Below, in pieces: positions 25,743-33,821 of a stretch of 64,000 nucleotides of DNA; the first letter of the stretch is position 1, and each line of letters starts with the position of its first letter. The notes below the pieces were generated by a model, which searched no databases, was not told the DNA's origin, and saw only the letters and a program-made list of their open reading frames with translations. Location of the stretch: NCBI GenBank assembly GCA_947626265.1, contig CANQRM010000014.1, positions 1-64,000 of the forward strand, given 5' to 3'. The position numbers were made by a program, and so were the translations under genes. Origin of the DNA: an uncultured Oscillospiraceae bacterium (lineage in GTDB: Bacteria; Bacillota; Clostridia; Oscillospirales; Oscillospiraceae).

Positions 25743-27257
25743 ATGGGCAAGAGATGGATTTGTGTTTTACTGCTCCTGGCAGTAATGATCGCGGCGGCCC
25801 CGCCCGCCTATGGGGCGGAGGGACAGGAAGCGCCCCCGGAGGCGGAGGTGATAGAGGAAGCGCCCGCACCGGTCGAGGCGCCTCCGGCGGAGGCCGCTCC
25901 CATAGAGGAGGCGCCACCTTCTGAAGAGCCTGCGCCCGCCGCGGCCCAGGGGGTGACGGTGGTGCTGGTAGGCCTGGTGGAGGGTGTGGACCGGTACTGC
26001 TACGACGGCCCCGACGGCAAGTCGTATAACACGAGGCGGGACGGCACCTGCTGGTATCCTCATCCCTACGACTACGGCGACAATACGCCCATCTTTGTGG
26101 ACCATACCGACACCCTATGCCCCCAGGCCGCCGTGGCGTCCGGCGACATCGTGCGGGTGTGGCTGGACGACGCCCGCTATGACATCACCACAGTGGACAA
26201 CGGACAGATCGTAGAAAATTATGTAAACTCCTTCATCGGCACCAGCCGTTACGTGGACGTCCAGTGCCCCGCCAGCGGGACCGTGACCATCCATGTCACC
26301 ACCACGGACGACGTCCTGCCGGAGATCGTCCCTTTTACGTTTTACAATGAGGATTGGGACGGTGGCGTTGTTGTGGGCGGCGGCGCGGTGGTCAGCGGTA
26401 AGGAGGAGAACAGCCGGTACGCCTTCGGCTACGCCGGGGACTATGACAAGGTGTACACCGACAGCGCCTTTGAGGAGTGGGTGGCCCCCGGCTATGAGAT
26501 ACAGGTGCTGGAGGGCGGCTATATCGCCGAAAAGCGGGCTCCCACCGGAGCGGCGGCTGCAGGCGTGCCCGCCGGGACCACCTGCTATGTGCTCCATGTG
26601 AATTTGGGGGCGGAACGGTTCTCTATTGCTGTGGTGAAACAGGGAGAAAAATTCACCCCGCCGACGGAGGACGGGGAGCCGGCCAAACCCACGGAGATGC
26701 CGCAGCCCACGCAGACGCCTCTGCCGGAGGGCGTGATATTTGCCGACGTCCCCGCGGGGAGCTGGTATGAAAACGCGGTGAACACCGCCTATGAGAAGGG
26801 CATCGTCAAAGGCGTCACAGAGCACACCTTCGACCCCGACGGCGTCACCACCCGGGGGCAGGCCGTGACCATGCTGTACCGGGCCATGGGCTCGCCAGTT
26901 GCCGAGAGTGTGTTCACCGACACCAAAGGGGAGACGGCCAGCGCCGCGGGCTGGGCCGCGGCAAAGGGTGTGACCACCGGGGCCACGGAGACGAAATTCG
27001 CCCCCAACGCCTACGTGACCCGGGAGCAGCTCGTCACCATGCTCTACCGCCTCACGGGGAGCCCCGCCGTGAACACCGACGAGGCGCTGAAGCAGTACGG
27101 CGACGGGGCGTCGGTGCAGAGCTACGCCCGGGACGCGGTGGTCTGGGCGTTGAGCACCGGCCTTCTGAACGGCTACACGGACATGACCATCCGCCCGGCG
27201 GGGTACGCCACCCGGGCCGAGGTCTGCGCCCTCATCATGCGCTATCTGGCGATGTGA
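25743..27257 (+). CDS. secreted S-layer homology (SLH) domain protein
   Basis: 504 residues. Signal peptide 1-24 (cleavage after AYG), then a Pro/Glu/Ala linker (about 25-66), a central region (about 70-300) of Asp/Gly/Tyr-rich beta-type sequence that I do not recognise, a short Thr/Pro hinge, and three C-terminal SLH repeats starting near 332 (FADVPAGSWYENAV), 392 (FTDTKG) and 452 (YGDGAS). SLH repeats bind pyruvylated cell wall polymers, so the protein should sit on the cell surface. ATG 25743 follows AAAGGAGGC. It is a single-gene transcript between two strong terminators. Confidence 0.92.
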   Translation: MGKRWICVLLLLAVMIAAAPPAYGAEGQEAPPEAEVIEEAPAPVEAPPAEAAPIEEAPPSEEPAPAAAQGVTVVLVGLVEGVDRYCYDGPDGKSYNTRRDGTCWYPHPYDYGDNTPIFVDHTDTLCPQAAVASGDIVRVWLDDARYDITTVDNGQIVENYVNSFIGTSRYVDVQCPASGTVTIHVTTTDDVLPEIVPFTFYNEDWDGGVVVGGGAVVSGKEENSRYAFGYAGDYDKVYTDSAFEEWVAPGYEIQVLEGGYIAEKRAPTGAAAAGVPAGTTCYVLHVNLGAERFSIAVVKQGEKFTPPTEDGEPAKPTEMPQPTQTPLPEGVIFADVPAGSWYENAVNTAYEKGIVKGVTEHTFDPDGVTTRGQAVTMLYRAMGSPVAESVFTDTKGETASAAGWAAAKGVTTGATETKFAPNAYVTREQLVTMLYRLTGSPAVNTDEALKQYGDGASVQSYARDAVVWALSTGLLNGYTDMTIRPAGYATRAEVCALIMRYLAM

Positions 27258-27268
27258 ACGGACAAATG

Positions 27269-27301
27269 AAAAGCGCCGCCTGAACAACAGGCGGCGCTTT
27301 T
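27269..27301. terminator. bidirectional terminator between SLH gene and recG
   Basis: AAAAGCGCCGCCT (27269-27281) pairs with AGGCGGCGCTTTT (27289-27301), 13 bp, giving a T run in both directions between the converging genes. Confidence 0.92.
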
Positions 27302-27308
27302 GCCATGT

Positions 27309-29366
27309 TCAGTTGAAGGTGTCCCCGTGGAGCTCGAAGAGCTTGTCGATGCGCTCCCGGAGAGGGCGGTGCTGGGGCAGGGCCAGCTCCGGGTCGGCGG
27401 CCAGGATGGCGTTGGCCTCGTTCTGGGCGTCCTTCAATACCCGCATGTCGGCGGAGAGGTCCGCCACGTGCATCTCGGGCAGACCGTGCTGCCTTGAGCC
27501 GAAGAAATCGCCGGGGCCCCGCAGGCGCAGGTCCTCCTCGGATATCTTGAAGCCGTCGTTGGTCTTGGTCATGATTTTGAGCCTTGCCTTGGCCTCGGGG
27601 TTGTCGGCGTCGGAGAAGAGGACGCAGTAGCTCTTGTGGCTGCCCCGGCCCACCCGGCCGCGAAGCTGGTGGAGCTGGCTCAGGCCGAAGCGGTCGGCGT
27701 TCTCCACGATCATCAGCGCCGCGTTGGGCACGTCCACGCCCACCTCAATGACCGTGGTGGACACCAGGATGTCATACTCGCCCGCGGCGAAGGCCGCCAT
27801 CACGGCGTCCTTGTCACGGCCCTTCATTTTCCCGTGGACGCAGGCTACCCGCAGGTCGGGGAAGATTTCCCGCTGCAGGGTCTTGGCCCAGCTCTCGGCG
27901 CTCTTCACATTGGGGGGCAGCTCCTCGTTCTCCTCCACCATGGGGCAGACGAGAAATACCTGCCGGCCCTCGCCCACCAGCCGGCGCACGAACCGCCATA
28001 TACGCGCTCGCATATCCTCGCCTACGGCAAAGGTGTCCACCTTCTGCCTGCCGGGGGGCAGCTCGTCCAGCACGGAGATGTCGAGATCGCCATAGATGAT
28101 GAGGGCCAATGTCCGGGGAATGGGGGTGGCGGACATGACCAGCACATGGGGGCGGGTCCCCTTGCCGGCCAGGGCGCTGCGCTGCTCCACGCCGAAACGG
28201 TGCTGCTCGTCGGTGATGACGAGCCCCAGGTCCCGGAAGGCCACCCCGGCGCTGATGAGCGCGTGGGTGCCCACGGCCACATGGGCCAGGCCCGTCTGCA
28301 GCAGTTCGTTCACGTTCCGCTTTTCCGACGCCTTCATGGAGCCGGTGAGCCGCGCCACGTGTACCCCCAGGGGTTCCAGGAGCTCCGTGAGCGTTTTATA
28401 GTGCTGGGCGGCCAGTATCTCCGTGGGGGCCATGAAGGCGGATTGAAGGCCGTTTTGGGCGGCCTGCCATATGAGCGCCGCGGCCACCAATGTTTTGCCG
28501 CTGCCCACGTCGCCCTGCAAAAGCCTGCTCATGGGCACGCCGGAGGCCATGTCGGAAAGGGCTTCGTCCACCGCCCGGCGCTGGGCGCCGGTAGGGGCGA
28601 AGGGGAGGGCGGCCCAGAAGGGGTCCATGGGGTATATCCTGAGCTTTCGCCCCGGCTCCACCGTCCGCTCCCGGCGCATGATGCCCAGGGCCGCCGCCAG
28701 CACGAACAGCTCCTCGAACACCAGCCGCCGCCGGGCCTGGTCCAGGGCCTGGTCGTCCCGGGGGAAGTGGATGTTGGCGTAGGCATAGGGCGCCCGGGCC
28801 AGGTGCAGCCGCTCGGTAAGGGAAGGGGGCAGCACGTCCGGGGCCCGGTCGCCGTACTGGGCCAGGACCTGGGAGATGAGGCCCATGAGGAATTTTTGCG
28901 TGACGCCGGTCTTCAGCCGGTAGATGGGCAGGATGCGGCCCGTGACCACGCCCTGGCGGTCCGCCCGCTCAAAGGCGGGACTGGCCATGGTCCGGTAGCG
29001 GCCAAAGCTGTCCGCCCGGCCGTAGAAAATATACTCATCCCCGGGGCGGAATTGGTCTTTCAGGTAATTTTGGTTAAAATAAGTGATGTCCAGCTCGCCG
29101 GTGTCGTCCACGGCCTTGAGCTTCAATAGCTCCATGCCCCGGCGGGCCCGCACGGCCTTGGGATAATCGGACACCATGGCCTTCACGCACACGGGCCTGT
29201 CCAGGGGCGCGTCGGCGATGGCATAAAACTGCCGCCGGTCCTCGTAGGCCCGGGGGAAGTAGCCCAGAAGGTCCCCCACAGTCCGAAGGCCCAGCTTTTC
29301 CAGGGCTTTGGCGCGGGTATCACCCACACCCTTCAGTGTTCGGATGTCTCTCGTCAGGTCGTCCAT
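27309..29366 (-). CDS. recG: ATP-dependent DNA helicase RecG
   Basis: 685 residues from the minus-strand ATG at 29366. The N-terminal wedge domain begins LKGVGDTRAKALEKLGL; helicase motif I is GDVGSGKT, motif II DEQH (as in RecG rather than DEAD), and the C-terminal motor shows VIEVGVDVPNA and QLRGRVGRG. RecG remodels stalled replication forks and Holliday junctions. The open frame continues 15 codons upstream to 29411, but these cross the promoter. The chosen ATG lies 6 nt after the -10 element, so the transcript may be leaderless. Confidence 0.96.
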   Translation of the reverse strand: MDDLTRDIRTLKGVGDTRAKALEKLGLRTVGDLLGYFPRAYEDRRQFYAIADAPLDRPVCVKAMVSDYPKAVRARRGMELLKLKAVDDTGELDITYFNQNYLKDQFRPGDEYIFYGRADSFGRYRTMASPAFERADRQGVVTGRILPIYRLKTGVTQKFLMGLISQVLAQYGDRAPDVLPPSLTERLHLARAPYAYANIHFPRDDQALDQARRRLVFEELFVLAAALGIMRRERTVEPGRKLRIYPMDPFWAALPFAPTGAQRRAVDEALSDMASGVPMSRLLQGDVGSGKTLVAAALIWQAAQNGLQSAFMAPTEILAAQHYKTLTELLEPLGVHVARLTGSMKASEKRNVNELLQTGLAHVAVGTHALISAGVAFRDLGLVITDEQHRFGVEQRSALAGKGTRPHVLVMSATPIPRTLALIIYGDLDISVLDELPPGRQKVDTFAVGEDMRARIWRFVRRLVGEGRQVFLVCPMVEENEELPPNVKSAESWAKTLQREIFPDLRVACVHGKMKGRDKDAVMAAFAAGEYDILVSTTVIEVGVDVPNAALMIVENADRFGLSQLHQLRGRVGRGSHKSYCVLFSDADNPEAKARLKIMTKTNDGFKISEEDLRLRGPGDFFGSRQHGLPEMHVADLSADMRVLKDAQNEANAILAADPELALPQHRPLRERIDKLFELHGDTFN

Positions 29367-29372
29367 GGAAAA

Positions 29373-29401
29373 ATAATACCACGTTTTTCGCCGAAAGACA
29401 A
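29373..29401 (-). promoter_or_regulatory. sigma-A promoter of recG
   Basis: On the minus strand TTGTCT (29396-29401), 17 bp, TATTAT (29373-29378) with TGG extended -10. The start codon begins 6 nt after the -10. Confidence 0.7.
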
Positions 29402-29413
29402 TCGCCGCCATGC

Positions 29414-29442
29414 TTGCGCAGGCGGGACAGATATGGTAAAAT
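29414..29442 (+). promoter_or_regulatory. sigma-A promoter of the M3 peptidase gene
   Basis: TTGCGC (29414-29419), 17 bp, TAAAAT (29437-29442) with TGG extended -10. It is back to back with the recG promoter, 12 bp apart. Confidence 0.7.
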
Positions 29443-29487
29443 CTTCTTGCATGCGCCGCGCGTCACCGGCGGCAGAGGAGGAATAGC

Positions 29488-31194
29488 ATGGTAAAGTTTT
29501 CGGATATGCCCTATGAGCGCCCGGATGTGGAGGGGCTGAAAAAGGACCTGGCGGCCCTGACGGCGCGGCTGAAGGCCGCCCAGAGCTATGAGGAGGCCCG
29601 GGCCGTGTTCATGGACGAGGAGAAGCTCATGAAGCACGTGGACACCCTGGGCACGCTGGTGAGCATCCGCCACACCATCGACACCCGGGACGAATTCTAC
29701 GACGCCGAGGAGAAGTTCTGGAACGGCGCCCTGCCGGAGCTGCAGGAGTACGCCCAGGGCTGGACGGCGGCCATGCTGGCAAGCCCGTTCCGGCCGGATT
29801 TTGAGAAGGAGTTCGGCACCCTGTGGAGCCTGAACGCGGAGATAGAGCTCAAGACCTTTTCCCCGGCGATCATCCCGGAGCTGCAGCAGGAAAACGACCT
29901 CACCCAGGAATACGAAAAGCTGCTGGCCTCCGCCCAGATCCCCTTCGAGGGCGGGACCTATACCCTGAGCCAGCTCACCCCCTTCAAGACCGACCCGGAC
30001 GACGGCCGCCGCCTGGCCGCCTGGAAGGCGGAGGGGCGGTGGTACAAGGAGCATCAGGGCGAGATGGACGATATCTACGATAAGCTGGTCCACCTGCGGG
30101 ACGAGATGGGCAGAAAGCTGGGCTATGAGGGCTACACCACCCTGGGCTACTACCGCATGGGCCGCAACTGCTACGGCAAAGAGGACGTGGAGAAGTTCCG
30201 GGCCGCGGTGGCGAAGTACGTGGTGCCCGTGGCGGACAGCATCTATAGGGCTCAGGCGGAGAGGCTGGGGAAGGAATACCCCCTCAGCTTTGCCGACGCG
30301 GCGCTTCAGTTCCGCTCCGGCAACCCCCGGCCCAGGGGGACGGCGGACGACATCCTGGCCCAGGGGAAGAAGTTCTATGACGAGCTGAGCCCCGAGACAA
30401 GCGAATTTTTCCGCACCATGCTGGAGGGGGAGCTTCTGGATGTGCTCTCCACCGAGGGGAAGGCCTCCGGCGGCTACTGCACGGCGCTGCCTGACTACGG
30501 CGTGCCTTTCATATTCGCCAACTTCAACGGCACCCAGCACGACGTGGAGGTGGTGACCCACGAGGCGGGCCATGCCTTCGCCGCCTGGATGAACCGGGAC
30601 CGGGTCCCGGCCAGCTATATATGGCCGGGCATGGAGGCCTGCGAGGTCCACTCCATGAGCATGGAGTTCATGGCCTGGCCCTGGGAGGAGGGGTTCTTCG
30701 GCGGCGACGCGAAGAAGTTCCGTTACAGCCACCTGGCCGGGGCGCTGACCTTCATCCCCTACGGTACGCTGGTGGACCACTTCCAGCACGAGGTCTATGC
30801 CCGCCCGGACATGACCACGGCCCAGCGCCATGAGGTGTGGAAGGAGCTTCTGGGGGTATACATGCCCTGGATGCGGCTGGACGGGGATATCCCCTTCTAC
30901 AGCGACTGCGAAGCCTGGCAGCGGCAGCATCACATCTATTCCAGCCCCTTTTACTATATCGACTACTGCCTGGCCCAGACGGTGGCTCTGCAGTTCTGGG
31001 CCCTGGGGCAGGAGAGCCTGGAGGAGGCCTGGGCCAAATACATGGCCTACACCCGCCAGGGCGGCAGCCGGACCTTTACGGAGCTTCTCAAAAACGCGGG
31101 GCTGGAGAGCCCCTTCGGGGAGAAATGCCTGCGCCAGGTCTGCCAAAAGGCACAGGCCTGGCTGGACGGCTGCGACATGGCAGGCATCGCCTGA
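29488..31194 (+). CDS. M3 family oligoendopeptidase (PepF-like)
   Basis: 568 residues. The zinc motif HEAGH is at 358-362 (His358, Glu359, His362), followed by the third ligand region MEACEVHSMSMEFMAWP, typical of the M3B group. No signal peptide, so it is cytoplasmic and would cut short peptides. It lies directly upstream of an Opp-like peptide importer but on a separate transcript, since a consensus promoter follows its stop. ATG 29488 has AGAGGAGGA upstream. Confidence 0.94.
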   Translation: MVKFSDMPYERPDVEGLKKDLAALTARLKAAQSYEEARAVFMDEEKLMKHVDTLGTLVSIRHTIDTRDEFYDAEEKFWNGALPELQEYAQGWTAAMLASPFRPDFEKEFGTLWSLNAEIELKTFSPAIIPELQQENDLTQEYEKLLASAQIPFEGGTYTLSQLTPFKTDPDDGRRLAAWKAEGRWYKEHQGEMDDIYDKLVHLRDEMGRKLGYEGYTTLGYYRMGRNCYGKEDVEKFRAAVAKYVVPVADSIYRAQAERLGKEYPLSFADAALQFRSGNPRPRGTADDILAQGKKFYDELSPETSEFFRTMLEGELLDVLSTEGKASGGYCTALPDYGVPFIFANFNGTQHDVEVVTHEAGHAFAAWMNRDRVPASYIWPGMEACEVHSMSMEFMAWPWEEGFFGGDAKKFRYSHLAGALTFIPYGTLVDHFQHEVYARPDMTTAQRHEVWKELLGVYMPWMRLDGDIPFYSDCEAWQRQHHIYSSPFYYIDYCLAQTVALQFWALGQESLEEAWAKYMAYTRQGGSRTFTELLKNAGLESPFGEKCLRQVCQKAQAWLDGCDMAGIA

Positions 31195-31219
31195 AATGGG
31201 GCAAATATCCGTCAAAGAC

Positions 31220-31248
31220 TTGACATTAGTCTTTTATAGCAATAAAAT
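31220..31248 (+). promoter_or_regulatory. strong sigma-A promoter of the Opp-like operon
   Basis: TTGACA (31220-31225), 17 bp, TAAAAT (31243-31248). Predicted +1 near 31255, giving a leader of about 180 nt. Confidence 0.85.
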
Positions 31249-31254
31249 AAATGT

Positions 31255-31398
31255 AACTGCATATTTTAATATTTATGCAGTTTGTGGAAAAATGTCCGCG
31301 GGAAATGGACGCGGCCAGGGGGCATGCCCCCTTCCGTTTGCATCAAAGATGCAAACGATGAGCATTCGTGAACGACGGGGCGGGCGCGCCCCTGTTCA
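31255..31398 (+). ncRNA. hairpin-rich 5' leader of the Opp-like operon
   Basis: Five consecutive inverted repeats fill the leader: AACTGCATA/TATGCAGTT (31255-31282), CCGCG/CGCGG (31296-31314), the palindrome GGGGGCATGCCCCC (31318-31331), GTTTGCATC/GATGCAAAC (31336-31356), and TGAAC...GGGGCG/CGCCCC...GTTCA (31369-31398). A clean GGAGGT site and ATG follow. This does not match a riboswitch I can name; it could be a cis-regulatory RNA, an operator plus stability hairpins, or a terminator for the upstream gene. Confidence 0.5.
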
Positions 31399-31435
31399 TA
31401 GACGTGTATTGTGTGACGAAGGAGGTCAAACAATT

Positions 31436-33721
31436 ATGAACGCAAAGAGACTTCTGGCGCTGCTTCTGGCGCTGGTCATGGTCCTGTCTCTGGCTGCCTG
31501 CGGCGGCAAGAAGGACGAGCCCGCCACCGAGGAGCCCGCCGCCGATGCCGCTCCCGCCGAGGGCGCGGGCGAAGCCGAAGAGCCCGCCGGGGGCGAGCCC
31601 GCTGAGGGCGAGGCCGCCGAGGGCGGCTACACCAGCCTTGACTGGGCCGCCATCGACGAGATGGACCACGACGAGGCTTCCGAGACCATCTATGACTTTG
31701 TCCTGGGCGAGTTCGGCGACGCTTACGCCGCCGCCAAGGAGGAGACCGGCGCCATGCGCATGGCCATGATGGCTCTGGCCGAGGCCAAGCTGGTGGAGTC
31801 CGGCGCCTTCCTGCCCATCCAGACCCAGGGCGGCAACTACTCCATGAGCCGCGTGGTGCCCCGTTCCAACGCCGCCACCACCCTGTGGGGCATGGATCAG
31901 TATCGTTATCACACCGTCATGGTCACCAATGAGCTGATCACCACCGAGGACCGTACCGAGCTTTTGAAGCTCTGGAACGAGGCCGAGACCGCTGACGACT
32001 ATCACGCCGCCGCCAGGGAGTATCTGGAGGGCAAGGGCTACACCTTCTCCGACACCTACACCGTGTCCAACTCCTACAACGTGAACATCTGGGATACTAT
32101 CGCCACCTCCTATACCTCCGACTCCATGTTCATCTCCGGCACCTACGACAACCTGCTGGAGTATGACGCCAAGGGCGTGCAGCAGCCCGGTCTGGCCGAG
32201 CGCTATGAAGTGTCCGACGACGGCCTGACCTACACCTTCCACATCCGCCAGGGCGTGAAGTGGGTGGACCAGCAGGGCAGCGAGATCGGCGAAGTCACCG
32301 CCGACGACTGGGTAGCCTCCATGGAGCACCTGCTGGATAACGCCGACGCTCTGGGCTATCTGCTGACCAATACCGACGGCTGCGGCCTGAAGGGCTTCAC
32401 CGATTACCTGAACGGCGACATCACCGACTTCAACGAGATCGGCGTGAAGGCCATCGACGACTACACCCTGGAGTACACCCTGGAGGCGCCCTTCGCCCCC
32501 TTCGTCACCATGCTGGGCTATGCCTGCTTCGCGCCCCTGAACCGTGACTTCTATGAGTCCCAGGGCGGCACCTTCGGCTGCGAGGGCGAGGAGTACACCC
32601 CCGGCGATTACGGCAAGACCCCTGCCAACATCGCTTACTGCGGCCCCTATCTCATCACCAACTACACCGCGCAGAACACCACCAAGTATGAGGCCAACCC
32701 CACCTATTGGAACGCCGACGCCGTGCTGACCCCCAACCTGGTCTACAGCTTCAACGACGGCTCCGACGTGCTGCGCGCCTATAACGAGGCCAAGGACGGC
32801 ACCATCTCCGGCGCCGGCATCAACTCCTCCGCTCTGGAGCTGATGAAGACCGATACCACCACCGACGTGGCCGGCAACGAGGGCACCTACTTCGACCTGT
32901 TCTCCTATGTCTCCTCCGGCACCGGCACCACCTACTGCGGCTGGTTCAACGTCAACCGCGGCACCTGGGCCAACTACGACGATCCCAGCAAGGGCGTCTC
33001 TCCCAAGACCGAGGACGACATCGCCCGCTACCGCGAGGCCATCGTGAACCAGCACTTCCGTCTGGCGCTGGCCGAGTCCATCGACCGCGGCGCCTACAAC
33101 GCCCAGAGCGTTGGCGACGAGCTGAAGTATGCCAGCCTGCGCAACTCCTACACCCCCGGCACCTTCGGGTTCCTTTCTGAGGAAGTCACCGTCGACATCA
33201 ACGGCGAAGCCACCACCTTCCCCGCCGGCACCGCGTTCGGCGAGATCGAGCAGGCTCAGATCGACGCCGACGGCGTGGCTCTGAAGGTCTGGGATCCCGA
33301 GGGCGACAGCGGCGCCGGTTCCGGCGACGGCTTCGACGGCTGGTACAGCCCGGAGAACGCCATGGCCGAGCTGGAGCTGGCCATCGCGGAGCTGGCCGAT
33401 GTGGGCGTGGAAGTCTCCCCCGAGAACCCCATCTATGTGGACTATCCTTACGGTTCCTATAACGAGACCCTTACCAAGCGCGCCAACTCCCTGAAGCAGA
33501 GCGTGGAAGAGTCTCTGGGCGGCAACGTCATCATCAACCTCATCGCCTTCGATAAGGACCTGGACGAGGAGAGCGCCACCTACCGCTTCACCTACGGCAA
33601 CGAGGCCAACTTCGACCTGTCCACCGGCTCCGGCTGGGGCCCCGACTACGGCGACGCCCAGTCCTACCTGGACACCATCCAGATGTACGGCTATATGTGC
33701 AAGGACCTGGGCCTGTTCTGA
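31436..33721 (+). CDS. peptide ABC transporter substrate-binding lipoprotein
   Basis: 761 residues from ATG 31436, which follows GAAGGAGGTC. Signal peptide with lipobox LAAC (Cys22), then an Asp/Glu/Ala/Pro-rich spacer (about 25-65) and a family 5 solute-binding domain: the hallmark ADDWVASMEHLL and LEYDAKGVQQPGLAERYEVSDDGLTYTFHIRQGVKW are present. It is about 200 residues longer than OppA; an extra helical region (about 70-190) precedes the recognisable core. It would capture oligopeptides outside the cell. The next gene follows after a strong hairpin. Confidence 0.92.
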   Translation: MNAKRLLALLLALVMVLSLAACGGKKDEPATEEPAADAAPAEGAGEAEEPAGGEPAEGEAAEGGYTSLDWAAIDEMDHDEASETIYDFVLGEFGDAYAAAKEETGAMRMAMMALAEAKLVESGAFLPIQTQGGNYSMSRVVPRSNAATTLWGMDQYRYHTVMVTNELITTEDRTELLKLWNEAETADDYHAAAREYLEGKGYTFSDTYTVSNSYNVNIWDTIATSYTSDSMFISGTYDNLLEYDAKGVQQPGLAERYEVSDDGLTYTFHIRQGVKWVDQQGSEIGEVTADDWVASMEHLLDNADALGYLLTNTDGCGLKGFTDYLNGDITDFNEIGVKAIDDYTLEYTLEAPFAPFVTMLGYACFAPLNRDFYESQGGTFGCEGEEYTPGDYGKTPANIAYCGPYLITNYTAQNTTKYEANPTYWNADAVLTPNLVYSFNDGSDVLRAYNEAKDGTISGAGINSSALELMKTDTTTDVAGNEGTYFDLFSYVSSGTGTTYCGWFNVNRGTWANYDDPSKGVSPKTEDDIARYREAIVNQHFRLALAESIDRGAYNAQSVGDELKYASLRNSYTPGTFGFLSEEVTVDINGEATTFPAGTAFGEIEQAQIDADGVALKVWDPEGDSGAGSGDGFDGWYSPENAMAELELAIAELADVGVEVSPENPIYVDYPYGSYNETLTKRANSLKQSVEESLGGNVIINLIAFDKDLDEESATYRFTYGNEANFDLSTGSGWGPDYGDAQSYLDTIQMYGYMCKDLGLF

Positions 33722-33758
33722 TAAAGATCTGACCTAACGCGCGATAGACCGATCACGG

Positions 33759-33788
33759 CAGGGGGGTGGGGGATTCCCTACCCCCCTG
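33759..33788 (+). other. GC hairpin between binding protein and permease genes
   Basis: CAGGGGGGT (33759-33767) pairs with ACCCCCCTG (33780-33788), with further pairing inside. No T run follows; likely a partial terminator or 3' stabiliser giving excess binding protein. Confidence 0.6.
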
Positions 33789-33821
33789 TATCGATAAACA
33801 AAGCTAAGCGAGGTCAGAAAG

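Noticed and set aside
27636-29129. 497-residue plus-strand open frame opposite recG
   Set aside because: RecG helicase motifs are unambiguous on the minus strand; this frame is an antisense by-product.
30830-31435. Long N-terminal extension of the peptide-binding protein frame
   Set aside because: It runs out of frame through the M3 peptidase gene, the promoter and the leader; the lipoprotein signal and GGAGGT site place the start at 31436.
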